Below, piece after piece: positions 25,120 through 36,357 of a stretch of 64,000 nucleotides of DNA. The notes under the pieces were generated by a model that was given only the letters and a program-made list of their open reading frames with translations, ran no database searches and had not been told where the DNA came from. Within the stretch, counting starts at the first letter, position 1, and every line of letters begins with the position of its first letter. Made by a program: the position numbers and the translations under genes. Origin of the DNA: Pseudobdellovibrionaceae bacterium (GTDB lineage: Bacteria > Bdellovibrionota > Bdellovibrionia > Bdellovibrionales > Bdellovibrionaceae); the NCBI GenBank assembly GCA_019637875.1, contig JAHBUW010000002.1, positions 248,001-312,000 of the forward strand. Direction: 5' to 3'.

Positions 25120-26700
25120 ATGAAATATCTTAGGTATTTTCACGCTCTTTCGCTGCTACTAACCTGCCTTTCGTCGGGCCCGGTTTTCGCGCAAATCAAA
25201 ACCTACCAAAGCGCCATCGACCAAACGCTGAACCTTCGGAAAATCGCGGTCGTACCGATGGAAGACAACGTTAAACACATCTACGCAAGCCCTCTGACCG
25301 AAAGCTTGCTGAACGAATTGAAGCAAGATCGCAGATTCGAAGTTTTGGCAGGCCCCGCACCTCGTTTCGCCCCCGAGGAATTCGAAGGCAACCCCAAGTC
25401 CGTCGCCACTTACCTCTCGTCGGTCAAAGCCGACGCGCTCATCACCTCGCGATTGATCAAAGGCGCGCGCGGACTCTCCTTGCGTCTGACATTGATCGCG
25501 GGTTCGGAAAATTTACCGATGGCGCAAGAGATCCTCGAAGACTACCCCGGTTTCGAAACCGAAGACGTCAAACGCCAGCTCAGCCAGCTCTTGGCGAAAT
25601 TGTTGTCGCGTTTGCCTTACCAAGCCTTAGTGACCAGTCGGCAGGGACAGGTCGTGACGTTGAACGCCGGTTCACGACACGGGTTACGACTGAACGACGA
25701 AATTTTCGTCGTCTTGATCACCGGCATCGAACGTCATCCGAAATTCAAGTTCATCACCAAAGTCGACCGCGAAATCATGGGCAAAGTTCGCCTGGAGAAA
25801 GTCGACGACTCGGTGTCGTTCGGCAGCTTGGTGTCGGAACGCTCGGCCAATCTCGTGCAGGCCGGTTTCAAAGCCACGTGGTCCGAGCCCGTCAGTTATC
25901 CGCGGGCGGGCATTACCGAGGGCGGTGGTCTGGTGCCGGGCATCGGCGATCGCCCCGACGCTCCCCTGGCCTACGGCAACGCCCCCCGCGAATGGACGAC
26001 GGGTCAGGATGCAAGCTTCGGCAAAGTCGCCCTGCTGGCCGGCATCGCGCAAACCAATTTATCCACGACGTTATCCACCGGCGACAGCGCCAGCGGCGCC
26101 AACAACTTCAGTCCTTTGGTGCGCATCGATGCCCAGATGTGGCTGGATCCACGATGGCAATTCGATCTCATCATCGAACAGATGGCGACGAAGATTCCCA
26201 ACGAGCTCGCGAATTCGTCACCTTCGAATTTGAATCTGCAGATGCAAGAGCTGTCGCTGCTGCTGGGCTACAACTTCCTCGTTGAACCCGAGGATTTTTG
26301 GGGACCGAAGTTCGAATTGATGGGCGGCTTTTCGAAAACCACGCTGTTCGTTGACGATTCCACTCCCCGTGCGCACACCAGTAAAGAATACGGCGGCTTC
26401 GCCTTCGGTCTCGGCGGGTCTTTCCCTTTGGTCGCCGAAAACAACTCGCGTTGGCTGTTGGGCGGAAAGTTCCTGTACTACTGGCAACCCACCATCAGCG
26501 AAACTCCCGTTTCCAGCGGCAGCGCCTCGAACCAAATCACGCATTTCAATTTGTTCGCGGAATACGGGATTTCCACCAAGATGGCGTTCCGCACGGACGT
26601 GAACTTCAAACAGGTTTCGAGTTCCTTTTCCGGTGGTCCGGCGAACTCCGCCAGTGCCAACATGGTCAATTTGATGGCCGGCGCCGCGTTCTATTTCTAA
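25120..26700 (+). CDS. Outer-membrane protein: periplasmic N-domain plus C-terminal beta-barrel
   Basis: About 526 residues from ATG 25120, which starts a good signal peptide (MKYLRYFHALSLLLTCLSS, ending VFAQ). The N-terminal domain (about 25-150; LRKIAVVPMEDNVKHIYASP, ADALITSRLIKG) resembles the nucleotide-like folds of CsgG/LpoB/TolB-type periplasmic modules. It is followed by a small beta domain with VTLNAGSRHGLRLNDEIFVV, a pattern seen in FlgT-like C-terminal domains. The last 220 residues are aromatic and alternating, ending AAFYF as barrels do. The function is unknown; domain readings are by eye. Confidence 0.65.
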   Translation: MKYLRYFHALSLLLTCLSSGPVFAQIKTYQSAIDQTLNLRKIAVVPMEDNVKHIYASPLTESLLNELKQDRRFEVLAGPAPRFAPEEFEGNPKSVATYLSSVKADALITSRLIKGARGLSLRLTLIAGSENLPMAQEILEDYPGFETEDVKRQLSQLLAKLLSRLPYQALVTSRQGQVVTLNAGSRHGLRLNDEIFVVLITGIERHPKFKFITKVDREIMGKVRLEKVDDSVSFGSLVSERSANLVQAGFKATWSEPVSYPRAGITEGGGLVPGIGDRPDAPLAYGNAPREWTTGQDASFGKVALLAGIAQTNLSTTLSTGDSASGANNFSPLVRIDAQMWLDPRWQFDLIIEQMATKIPNELANSSPSNLNLQMQELSLLLGYNFLVEPEDFWGPKFELMGGFSKTTLFVDDSTPRAHTSKEYGGFAFGLGGSFPLVAENNSRWLLGGKFLYYWQPTISETPVSSGSASNQITHFNLFAEYGISTKMAFRTDVNFKQVSSSFSGGPANSASANMVNLMAGAAFYF

Positions 26701-26706
26701 ATGTAT

Positions 26707-28134
26707 CTAATCGACGCCCTGGGTACGTTCCCCCGGGGCACTTTGCATGGGAAGCGCGGCGGGAGTATCCGCACGGGGGGCCACGGGATAGGGGCACCCC
26801 TTCCCGCTCGGCTCGCAGTTCAGCCCCTGGGTCAGCGCGGGTTGGCGCAACATGATGTTGTCCACGCGTCCGGCCCACGAAGGATGCGATCCGGTCGAGT
26901 CGTAGCGTGATTCGGCCTTCACGCCGCAAGCATAGTCCATTTGCATGAGGTGCGCCTTCAGGGCGTTCGGCAGCTTCACGGTCTTTCCCGTCTTGGGCGA
27001 CACCCGCTTCGGCATGGGACCGTTAACGACGCGATCGCGCAGGGGTAGTTCCGTCGCCATCGTTTCCGCCGCAAACCAGTCGCAGAAAGCCTCGTTGTGA
27101 TGATTCGAGTAACACGCGTCTTTCAGATCGGGGGAGCTCGACTTCTCTTTAGGCGAACGGAATTTTCCACCCGCGTCCGAACGTAGGCAGCGGTAGGTCT
27201 CGTAGAAAGGGGTATGAACAAGATCGCCCGTGGCGCGCGGGATTTTTTTTGCCGCGGAATCGCCATCCAATCCACCGCCCAAACGGCACAAGTCGAAAGC
27301 GTGGGAAATCTCGTGGGTCATCGCGCGCAGAACTGATTCGTCGGGTTGAAACATGGCGCTGGGGGGAATGGAAATGTCCTGAGCTCCGTAGTCGAAACTC
27401 GCGTGGTAGGGTATCCCGCACCCATTGATAGAATAAGGGTACTTGTTGTTCGTGACCGCGCGGACACGTTCCAGAATTTCCTTTTCATTCGCGTTCAGTG
27501 CGGACTCCGCACGCCCCGCCAGAATTTTTCGCTCAACCGCCGCCTTCGCCTCCTTGAACAAGCGTTCGGCGCGCGCATCCTGTTGCGAAAAATCGAACTG
27601 CATCGTGTCCTTTTGACCTTTGCGGGCGGCGTACTTTTTAGAGATTTGATCCAGCGAAAACGTCGCGTCGACCAGATTCATATAACCGTCTTGACCGAGT
27701 TTTTGCTCCCAGTAGGCGCGGACTTCCGCCGGCGTCTTCGACTGCCGCGTGGGGTTTGCCGAATCCGGCGGCCAGTTGACGATCTCCGTTTCGCTCGGAA
27801 GAACCTGTCGCAACTGCAAATCGCCGTTCATCCAACGGTTCAACGTTGCCGAGGGAACCTCCCCCGGCTTGAGCGCCGAGAAAGCCACCGCGAGCTTCGC
27901 CAATTCGGGCTTCGTTTCGGCTTCATTGCGATTGCTTTCCGATTGCGAGATGGATTGCAGCGCACACGCGGGAACACTCGTCCCGTCCTCGAACTCCAGA
28001 GAATCCTCTGGATTCAAATCTTCGAAGAGCTTGCAGTCTTGGGTCAGCGTTTTCAGATCGCACGTCCGAGCCTGGACCGGTACCGCGAGCGCCCAGGCCG
28101 CCAACAAAGTGAGGACCGCGCCCGGGGGAATCAT
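26707..28134 (-). CDS. Secreted zinc metallopeptidase (HExxH)
   Basis: 475 residues with a signal peptide (about 1-22, ending VQA). The zinc motif is MTHEISHAFD (H274, E275, H278); a downstream NEAFCDWFAAE may provide the third ligand, as in gluzincins. Numerous Cys (in CDLKTLTQDC, NGCG, CRLGGG, YACG, LNCEPSGKGC) suggest disulphides outside the cytoplasm. It is not a recognised M48, M4 or M1 member by eye. It is the second gene of a two-gene unit; its start overlaps the stop of 28131-28637 (ATGA). Such secreted peptidases are plentiful in predatory bacteria, but that role here is inferred. Confidence 0.7.
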   Translation of the reverse strand: MIPPGAVLTLLAAWALAVPVQARTCDLKTLTQDCKLFEDLNPEDSLEFEDGTSVPACALQSISQSESNRNEAETKPELAKLAVAFSALKPGEVPSATLNRWMNGDLQLRQVLPSETEIVNWPPDSANPTRQSKTPAEVRAYWEQKLGQDGYMNLVDATFSLDQISKKYAARKGQKDTMQFDFSQQDARAERLFKEAKAAVERKILAGRAESALNANEKEILERVRAVTNNKYPYSINGCGIPYHASFDYGAQDISIPPSAMFQPDESVLRAMTHEISHAFDLCRLGGGLDGDSAAKKIPRATGDLVHTPFYETYRCLRSDAGGKFRSPKEKSSSPDLKDACYSNHHNEAFCDWFAAETMATELPLRDRVVNGPMPKRVSPKTGKTVKLPNALKAHLMQMDYACGVKAESRYDSTGSHPSWAGRVDNIMLRQPALTQGLNCEPSGKGCPYPVAPRADTPAALPMQSAPGERTQGVD

Positions 28135-28637
28135 CTTCCCTTCCCTTTAAGCCCATCGAATTGCCGTAGATGACTCAACATCTCGGTCGTGCTTTTACCG
28201 AGATTGCGCACCTGGGGATCGGCTGCGGGGCCGGGACAGAAGCGATTCACATAACGGATTCCATCCACGAACGCACGGGCCTCGAAAGGGTGCGCGCACG
28301 CGGGTTGCCGCGAAGTCTTCACCGCCATGATATCACGGCTCCAACGCTCGAAATCTTGCTTCGTGATCACCGACAAAGCGACCGTACGGTGGCCACGGCG
28401 GAACTTCAGAAAGTGAGTGGGTTGGGCGCCGAGTTTGAGCTGCTCGAGGATGAGCCACTCCATCTGGGTATTCACCCGCACTTCGTAGCTTTTCAGAGGT
28501 TTATCGGAGAATGTCGCGGGCGATTTCACTCGTGCAGCCGGAGCTTTGCCAATCGGCTTAGGAGGAGCGGCGATCGCGCCTATCCCCAGGGCGAGAAATC
28601 CACCCACCAATATGCCTTTCCCGAAGCTTAGACCCAT
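28131..28637 (-). CDS. Exported protein of unknown function
   Basis: 168 residues. The N-terminus is hydrophobic (GILVGGFLALGIGAIAA), acting as a signal or anchor, followed by a Pro/Ala/Lys linker and a domain with WLILEQLKLGAQPTHFLKF and two Cys (PACAHP, RFCPGP) that could pair. The C-terminus is polar. Its stop overlaps the start of the metallopeptidase gene, so the two are translationally coupled. Regulation of, or partnership with, the peptidase is plausible but inferred. Confidence 0.6.
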   Translation of the reverse strand: MGLSFGKGILVGGFLALGIGAIAAPPKPIGKAPAARVKSPATFSDKPLKSYEVRVNTQMEWLILEQLKLGAQPTHFLKFRRGHRTVALSVITKQDFERWSRDIMAVKTSRQPACAHPFEARAFVDGIRYVNRFCPGPAADPQVRNLGKSTTEMLSHLRQFDGLKGKGR

Positions 28638-28660
28638 CCTTCAACGCTAACATTCGGGCA

Positions 28661-28691
28661 TAAAAAAACCCAGGTCCGTGGGGACCTGGGT
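28661..28691 (-). terminator. Rho-independent terminator of groESL
   Basis: On the minus strand a perfect 10-bp stem (ACCCAGGTCC / GGACCTGGGT) with a 4-base loop is followed by a T-run, 53 bases past the groEL stop. Confidence 0.9.
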
Positions 28692-28743
28692 CTTGGATTT
28701 TCACCTGTGTTTCACAGGACGAAGATCGGGAAGCGGGACGACA

Positions 28744-30736
<1,993 letters not shown>

Positions 30737-30808
30737 TCGAATCCTCCTGTCCTGACTCTCGGACAACATAGATAGGGGGTTTTCCCCTTAAACTTGAGAT
30801 CGGGCCCA

Positions 30809-30836
30809 ATATGGACGGCCTCAAATCACAGTCAAG
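30809..30836 (-). promoter_or_regulatory. Heat-shock (sigma-32-like) promoter of groESL
   Basis: On the minus strand CTTGAC (30836-30831) and GTCCATAT (30816-30809) are separated by 14 bases, close to the sigma-32 pattern CTTGAAA-N11-16-CCCCATNT. The expected start of transcription is near 30802, giving a leader of about 65 bases before groES. No CIRCE (HrcA) inverted repeat is visible between here and the gene. Confidence 0.5.
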
Positions 30837-30897
30837 GTGAGTCGCGGAATTTTTCCGATCGGAGGATGGCGCGATGAGTTATCGGGCTTTCAAAGCC

Positions 30898-31389
30898 TTA
30901 TTGAGTCTGGATTCCAAGGCGATTGCGCTTCACGGGAGTGGGCTGCGAACGCTCGATCAATTGGAAGTAGGACTCCAGGAAAAGACCCACTTCTTCGGGA
31001 CTCAAGCGAGCGGCGATCTCGCCGATCCGCGGACGGACTTCTTGGCCCTTCACGTAGAGGTAAAGGTAATCACGGGTCGTCAGATCCTGCGCCACTTCCA
31101 GATTCCAGTGCTCCTGAGCGAGCTCCTGCTGGAGCAGGGGCAAACGGGGCGAACGGGCATTCACGTTGCGCTGCTCGAGGTATTGAGTCCGCAGGGCCTT
31201 CAGTCGTTTTTGAGAGTGGAAAATCTTGGCGGCCTTCCATTCCTTGAAGGTCAGCGGAGCCGGAGTCGGCGATACGGCAACGGCAGGAGCGGCGGCAGGG
31301 GTATTCGCCTGGGCCGACGAGAAGCCGACAAGGACGAAAAGCCCCATCAGTGCCGAAACACGAACCGACTTACAAAGAACAACGAACAT
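30898..31389 (-). CDS. Exported helical protein of unknown function
   Basis: 163 residues from ATG 31389 (GGAG 5 bases upstream; the frame is open to 31455 without a signal). The signal peptide is about 1-28, ending SAQA. A Pro/Ala linker leads to a helical, charged region (LKALRTQYLEQRNVNARSPR, LLQQELAQEHWNLEVAQDL) and a final segment with LSPEEVGLFLESYF. It is probably periplasmic. It lies upstream of, and on the same strand as, groES but beyond that promoter. No family recognised. Confidence 0.55.
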   Translation of the reverse strand: MFVVLCKSVRVSALMGLFVLVGFSSAQANTPAAAPAVAVSPTPAPLTFKEWKAAKIFHSQKRLKALRTQYLEQRNVNARSPRLPLLQQELAQEHWNLEVAQDLTTRDYLYLYVKGQEVRPRIGEIAARLSPEEVGLFLESYFQLIERSQPTPVKRNRLGIQTQ

Positions 31390-31626
31390 CACGACTCCAA
31401 AGTTATGAGCCCGCCGACACGGACCTGCCCCCGCCCATTCCAAGATCCGCGCCACCCGACGGGCCCCTCAGATCCAAAGAAACAGGGGGGCAGGTCCGAC
31501 CCCAAGCCCCTCACTGACAAAAAGGGTGCGACGGGCCGCTTTCGGGCGCGCTGTCAGGATTGTTAACAGCTCGAATTTACATGGAATTCCCTTGCCCCCT
31601 CGATTTGGGCCACGGAAGATCGGGGC

Positions 31627-32880
31627 GTGAAAACCCTCCTTTTCTCCTTTCTTCTGACGTCGGCGGCGTGGGCCTCGCCCCCGCTTCAATCCCCCGAGAC
31701 GACTCCACGGGTCTCTGACTACGGTTATCCCTGGGCCCGCGCGAACGAAAATCTGTGTGTGGAGCTGGAAAACCAGGGCGACCGTAAAGTCCCCCGCACG
31801 GATTGGTTTTGTGCGGCCGGCGACGGAGATATCTATCTACGGACGCTCGGCGCGGAAGAGTTCTATCACGGCGTCGGTCACTGGGTGCAGTTGCGCGCCG
31901 AAGCCCGCCCCTCCGATCACGTCGCGATCAATCTGCGCAGCCTTCTGTATTCCGGCAGTATCAGCTACGGCTACACCCGTCCGCTGGGCTTCTACAATCT
32001 GCTCGGTTTCACCGCCGAATGGCCGGAAGAGGTTTTTGGGGGCCGCGCCGTCGGGCGCGTGATGGATTTGGGTCGGCAGACCATCGGTACGGGCTTGCTG
32101 CTTCAGGAGCACGAAACTGCGGGGCTTCTGCTCGATTGGCGCAACGGCGATTGGCAACTGAAGCTTCTAGGTGACGGTACAGGCGGCCTCTTGCTTGCGG
32201 ACGATCTAAAAAACTACGAGCTCAATTGGCGTGACGGCGCGATCGGCATCGGTTTTACCGAGTGGACGGAAGGGAATCGCGGCAATCCCCCCTTCCGTCA
32301 TCCCGCGAAGTATCTGTACTCGAACGTCGCGTGGTCCGACATCTGGTCGACAGGTCTCGAAGTGAATGCGCGCAACAACGCGCTGGCGGCGCTCGCGCGC
32401 GTGAGCGCCTTCTGGGATTTCGAAAGTTGGAAGCTCTTCGTGCGCATCGAGGGCCGATCGATTCAAGAGGCTTGGGGCGATCAATTCATCCAAAGAATCG
32501 AGCATATGTACACCGCCTACGATCAGTACGACAAACGTGTGATGAACACGAAGAACATCCTGACCGTCGACGACGACGTGACGGCGGGTTCACTCGATCT
32601 CAATCTCAGTTTCCGTATCGGAGAACGCTACGAAGTCCAAATGCTGAACGAAGCCGTGACCTTCCGTTACAACCAGGCGGATCACAAAAATCTGTTCTTC
32701 TACCGCTGGGGTGTCGCCTACATCCCCCGCACGGAGCAAACTGAAGCGCTTGTTTTCTTCGTTTCCAACAAGGTGCTGACCGATAGCCTGGCGCTACCGC
32801 CGTTTTTGGACTCAAGCCAAAACGTCGTCATGTTCAAAGCGGTTCCGTTCTTCGGCGCGGAAGCGCGCTTCCGCTTCTAG
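31627..32880 (+). CDS. Predicted outer-membrane beta-barrel protein
   Basis: 417 residues starting GTG, with a signal peptide (KTLLFSFLLTSAAWA, cut near residue 16). The mature protein alternates aromatic and polar residues throughout (VAINLRSLLYSGSISYGYTR, WKLFVRIEGRSIQEAWGD) and ends AEARFRF with a terminal Phe, the hallmark of barrels assembled by BAM. No plug domain or enzymatic motif was seen. It converges with another small barrel gene, overlapping by 4 bases. The upstream 237-base spacer holds no gene I can see. Confidence 0.6.
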   Translation: MKTLLFSFLLTSAAWASPPLQSPETTPRVSDYGYPWARANENLCVELENQGDRKVPRTDWFCAAGDGDIYLRTLGAEEFYHGVGHWVQLRAEARPSDHVAINLRSLLYSGSISYGYTRPLGFYNLLGFTAEWPEEVFGGRAVGRVMDLGRQTIGTGLLLQEHETAGLLLDWRNGDWQLKLLGDGTGGLLLADDLKNYELNWRDGAIGIGFTEWTEGNRGNPPFRHPAKYLYSNVAWSDIWSTGLEVNARNNALAALARVSAFWDFESWKLFVRIEGRSIQEAWGDQFIQRIEHMYTAYDQYDKRVMNTKNILTVDDDVTAGSLDLNLSFRIGERYEVQMLNEAVTFRYNQADHKNLFFYRWGVAYIPRTEQTEALVFFVSNKVLTDSLALPPFLDSSQNVVMFKAVPFFGAEARFRF

Positions 32881-33350
32881 AAATAGAATCGACCGCCCAG
32901 GCCCGCACCAATCGAAGCCGCCGTCGAAGGCGTCAGATCCAGCGTGAGCGCGAGCTCTCCGAAAAATTCGACGGGCGCTTTCGGAAGCGTATAGGACGTG
33001 CCGACCGAGGTGCGCACACCAAGGTAAGTACGGCCCGTGTCGGGTTTGTTCGTTTCGCGCGTCGTGCTGTACAAACGCCCTCCGACTCCGGCGTAGAAAA
33101 GCATCGGAAACTCTTCCACCCGATAGTAATCGGGAAAACGCCAAAGATAAGTCGAGTGCAGATAGGTTTCGGTACCGGGATAAAAACGCCACGCGAGCGC
33201 CAGATCGATCGAATGACCTTCATCCAATTTGTAGTTCCCGGTCACGCCGACCGGAGTTCCTAGAATCAAACCCACACCGATGGGACCCGCCGCTTGCGCC
33301 GCGGTCGCCGTCACCAGACTCAACATCAATCCCGCCATCAACTTCATCAT
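32877..33350 (-). CDS. Small outer-membrane beta-barrel protein
   Basis: 157 residues from ATG 33350 (signal MMKLMAGLMLSLVTATAAQA). The mature part of about 135 residues has Gly- and aromatic-rich strands (GVGLILGTPVGVTGNYKL, SIDLALAWRFYPG, FYAGVGGRLYS) and ends GAGLGGRFYF with terminal Phe, typical of eight-stranded OmpA/OmpW-size barrels. The ribosome site is weak. The 260 bases up to the PilZ gene hold no further gene. Confidence 0.6.
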   Translation of the reverse strand: MMKLMAGLMLSLVTATAAQAAGPIGVGLILGTPVGVTGNYKLDEGHSIDLALAWRFYPGTETYLHSTYLWRFPDYYRVEEFPMLFYAGVGGRLYSTTRETNKPDTGRTYLGVRTSVGTSYTLPKAPVEFFGELALTLDLTPSTAASIGAGLGGRFYF

Positions 33351-33610
33351 GGATTCACAGCTAACTTGCTTCGACGGCCTCGTCACCGTCTCGTTTTGGC
33401 GCGTTCAGAGTGTCAGCGGAATGACGACTGTTGGGGCTCCGATTGTTTCGAAAATCAAAAGTCATAACGCAGACTTGGGCAAGAGGACGTCGCAAAAATC
33501 ACGCTTCCCTGGCGATGACCTGGTGCCGACCGCAAACTATTGCGAGAAGAGCGGGCCCGCCCCTTGCTCTAACTCCCTCTGGGTTCATTGGGTCATTCGA
33601 AGGAGGCGCC

Positions 33611-34093
33611 ATGATTTTCAAACCGAAATCGAAACAGACTCCCGCAAAACAGTCGCGTTCCAAAGATTCGGACTTTCAAGGCATCACCGATCTTTCACAG
33701 ACCGAAGTCTCTTTACGTCCTGATTCCCATGGCAGCCTCGAAGAAGAGTATACCGCAACCGGACACCGTTTAGAGATCGTCGATTCGATGGGACGGCGTC
33801 AGCACGTGCGTTTCAGCGGACACGTCACGGTCGTCATTTCAAACGAGCGCTCGACCTTCCGTACATCGACCGTCAACGTGTCTTCCGGTGGCGCGTTTCT
33901 GCGCGACCTGATCCCGCACGAATTCCTGGCAAAGCCTTTCGATTGCCTTTTCATCGCGGAGAAAAGCGATAACTCACGAGAGTTCTTAATGGTGCGCGGG
34001 AAAGCGCTCGAGTTCCCTTTGCGCTCGCACCGGGTGCAATTCCTTTCGGCGCCCCAGCATATGCAAGAGACCCTGCACTCAATTTTCGGATAA
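33611..34093 (+). CDS. PilZ-domain protein (probable c-di-GMP receptor)
   Basis: 160 residues from ATG 33611 with AAGGAGG upstream. The PilZ domain occupies about 55-160: the RxxxR box is RQHVR and the (D/N)xSxxG box is NVSSGG, the two c-di-GMP-binding motifs in the right order and spacing. The first 50 residues are polar and Lys/Ser/Gln-rich with no recognised domain. It could tune motility, pili or exopolysaccharide. Its last 15 bases overlap the convergent argR gene. Confidence 0.75.
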   Translation: MIFKPKSKQTPAKQSRSKDSDFQGITDLSQTEVSLRPDSHGSLEEEYTATGHRLEIVDSMGRRQHVRFSGHVTVVISNERSTFRTSTVNVSSGGAFLRDLIPHEFLAKPFDCLFIAEKSDNSREFLMVRGKALEFPLRSHRVQFLSAPQHMQETLHSIFG

Positions 34094-34552
34094 AGCGAAG
34101 ACGTCCTGGATGCGGGCCATGATCGCATCGATCTTCTTGACCGATTCGGGCGCCAAAAAAATCGTGTCGTCGCCCGCAATCGTTCCCAAAATTCCTTCAG
34201 ATCTCATCGCATCCAAGTGACGGGCAACCAACGACGCCGAGCCCGGCGTCGTATGCAAAACGATCATGGCGCCGTTGTGGGCCATATCCAACACTAAGCC
34301 ATCAAGATTCGACGAAGGAACCGGCGTCGCCGTCAGATCTTCGGTCAGCCGATACACGGTGCGGCCGCTCACGTCCTGTGCCTTCACCGCGCCAATCCGG
34401 CGCAGGTCACGCGAAATCGTGGACTGGGTGACGTGGTAGTCGCGACTTTTCAGCTCGGCCGCCAGTTCCTCTTGAGTCGACAGAGCCCCGCTCTCGAGGA
34501 GCTCCGTCAAAACCTTCAATCGTTCCTGAGTGTCGCCCGTCTTCATCGCCAC
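34079..34552 (-). CDS. argR: Arginine repressor ArgR
   Basis: 157 residues. The N-terminal winged helix has the recognition segment VTQSTISRDLRRIGAVK; the C-terminal hexamerisation and arginine-binding domain has LHTTPGSASLVARHLDAM and ILGTIAGDDTIFLAP with the conserved acidic pair. ArgR binds ARG boxes when arginine is plentiful and represses synthesis while often activating catabolism. It is the distal gene after argF (4 bases apart) and likely acts on the argC/argG intergenic sites. Confidence 0.93.
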   Translation of the reverse strand: MAMKTGDTQERLKVLTELLESGALSTQEELAAELKSRDYHVTQSTISRDLRRIGAVKAQDVSGRTVYRLTEDLTATPVPSSNLDGLVLDMAHNGAMIVLHTTPGSASLVARHLDAMRSEGILGTIAGDDTIFLAPESVKKIDAIMARIQDVFALSEN

Positions 34553-34556
34553 TGTC

Positions 34557-35507
34557 CTAAAAGCCTTTCACGTTGCCGCTCTGGATGCCGTGATAAATCC
34601 CGAACATCAGCGCTTTCTGCGCGTGCAGGCGATTCTCGGCCTGGCGGAAAAGCGCGCTGCGCTCGTGTTCCACGACATCCGCCGTGATTTCCTTTCCCTT
34701 CACCATGGGAAGGCAGTGCAGAACAATGGCACGCGGCGAGGCCGCATTCAAGAGGTCCATATTGACTTGATACCCCGCGAACGCCGCTTCTTTGGCTTTC
34801 GCTTCGGCCTCTTGCCCCATGCTGGTCCACACATCGGTGTAGATCGCATCGACGCCCTTCACGGCTTCCGCCGGAGTCGCGAACGCGCGGATCTTCGCGC
34901 CCATTTTTTCGGCGCGTTTCTCGGCCCGCTTCACGATTTCCGCGTCGGGCTCAAAACCTTTGGGGCACGCGTAGTGAACGTCAACGCCCGCCCAGGGCGC
35001 CAACAACAGGAGCGAGTTCAGGACGTTGTTCCCGTCGCCCACGTAGGCAAGCTTCAGTCCTTTCAAATTTCCGAAGGACTGCTTCAGCGTTTGCAAATCC
35101 GCGAGCGCCTGACAGGGGTGATGTTGATCCGAAAGTCCGTTGATGATCGGCATTTTCGCGAACTTCGTCATCTTCGCAAAAATCGAATGATCGAAGGTCC
35201 GCAGCATCATCCCGTGCACCATGCCCTGCATGACCCGTACGGAATCCTCGGGCTCTTCCGATTTCTTCTGCGCGGAATCCAAGACCAGCGCGGTACCGCC
35301 CAGCTCTTGCACGCCCACGGTGAAACTCACGCGCGTCCGCAACGACGGCTTCTCGAAGACGAGGGCAAAGGTCTTCCCTTGCAGCGGTCCATCGACGAGC
35401 ACGCGACGCTCTTTACGGAAAAGCTCCGCGGTCTCGAGAAGCGCGTTCAACTGCTCCGGCGAGAGCTCCTCGCCGGTCAGGAAATGGGGGAAGTCGAGCT
35501 TAAGCAT
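34557..35507 (-). CDS. argF: Ornithine carbamoyltransferase
   Basis: 316 residues. Carbamoyl-phosphate site FEKPSLRTRVSF (Ser-Leu-Arg-Thr-Arg where most enzymes have STRTR), QHHPCQALADLQT (HPCQ motif), the ornithine-site DVWTSMGQE, and VLHCLPM (HCLP motif). It makes citrulline from ornithine and carbamoyl phosphate. The start overlaps the argB stop by 8 bases. SLRTR-type loops also occur in transcarbamylases using N-acylated ornithine, but the HCLP and DxxxSMG blocks favour ordinary ornithine. Confidence 0.92.
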   Translation of the reverse strand: MLKLDFPHFLTGEELSPEQLNALLETAELFRKERRVLVDGPLQGKTFALVFEKPSLRTRVSFTVGVQELGGTALVLDSAQKKSEEPEDSVRVMQGMVHGMMLRTFDHSIFAKMTKFAKMPIINGLSDQHHPCQALADLQTLKQSFGNLKGLKLAYVGDGNNVLNSLLLLAPWAGVDVHYACPKGFEPDAEIVKRAEKRAEKMGAKIRAFATPAEAVKGVDAIYTDVWTSMGQEAEAKAKEAAFAGYQVNMDLLNAASPRAIVLHCLPMVKGKEITADVVEHERSALFRQAENRLHAQKALMFGIYHGIQSGNVKGF

Positions 35508-36357
35508 ATTGGAAATCCTCCGAAGGAAGCTCCTCGAACCGAGGAGGGTACTTCAGCCATGCCGGCGCGTGCCCGTTGTCGTAACAGGTGGTGCCGACCC
35601 AGTCGCTCCACAGACCTTTCACCGCATCGATCGCGTTCAAGACGCGCACGCTGCCGATTCCGTTCAGCGCCGCGAACTGAATCGCGCGCACCTTCGTCAG
35701 CATGCCACCGGTGACGATGTCCTTTTCGATCAAGTCTTGCAGATCGTCCACGCTCTGTTCGCGCAGCAGACAGCCGTCGCCGTTCAAGATGCCGGGCATA
35801 TCGGTCATGAACAGCAGTTGTTCCACCTTCAGCGCGGCCGCCAGGCGAGTCGCCGCCCAGTCCGCATTGATGTTGTAGGTCTCGCCGTTCGCGCCGACGC
35901 CCAAAGGAGCGATAACGGGAACGGGCGAACCCTTGATCTGCGCCAAGCCGTCGATGAAAAGCGTATTCACGCTTTGGATTTGTCCCACCTGGCCCAAAGC
36001 TTCCGAGGCCCGCGTGCAGGACAAGATGCCCCCGTCAGTGCCCGAGAGCCCCATGGCGGGAACGCCCGCGACGTTCAGCGCGCGGACGATCCGGCTGTTC
36101 ATGGAGCCGCTCAGCACCATCTCGATGGTGTCCATCATTTCGTTCGTGGTCACGCGCTGGCCGTCTTTGAACGACCAGGTGATGCCCTTCTTGGTCAGCT
36201 CCGCATTGATCGCGGGACCGCCGCCGTGAACGATGACGACCTGGTAACCGAATTGGCGGAACTCTTTCACGGCCTGCACGATCCCTTGCAGGATCGAGTC
36301 TTTTTGCAGCGAAGCGCCACCCAACTTGATCAGAATTTTTTTTGATTGGTTCATCAT
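35500..36357 (-). CDS. argB: Acetylglutamate kinase
   Basis: 285 residues from the ATG overlapping the argJ stop (ATGA), with GGAG 5 bases upstream; the frame is open to 36408 inside argJ. Amino-acid kinase landmarks are ILIKLGGASLQ, VVIVHGGGPAIN, YNINADWAATRLA, LLFMTDMPGIL and DIVTGGMLTKVRAIQFA. It phosphorylates N-acetylglutamate in the second step of arginine synthesis. The C-terminus is about 40 residues longer than usual (WSDWVGTTCYDNGHAP to FQYA), which is mildly unusual. Confidence 0.93.
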   Translation of the reverse strand: MMNQSKKILIKLGGASLQKDSILQGIVQAVKEFRQFGYQVVIVHGGGPAINAELTKKGITWSFKDGQRVTTNEMMDTIEMVLSGSMNSRIVRALNVAGVPAMGLSGTDGGILSCTRASEALGQVGQIQSVNTLFIDGLAQIKGSPVPVIAPLGVGANGETYNINADWAATRLAAALKVEQLLFMTDMPGILNGDGCLLREQSVDDLQDLIEKDIVTGGMLTKVRAIQFAALNGIGSVRVLNAIDAVKGLWSDWVGTTCYDNGHAPAWLKYPPRFEELPSEDFQYA

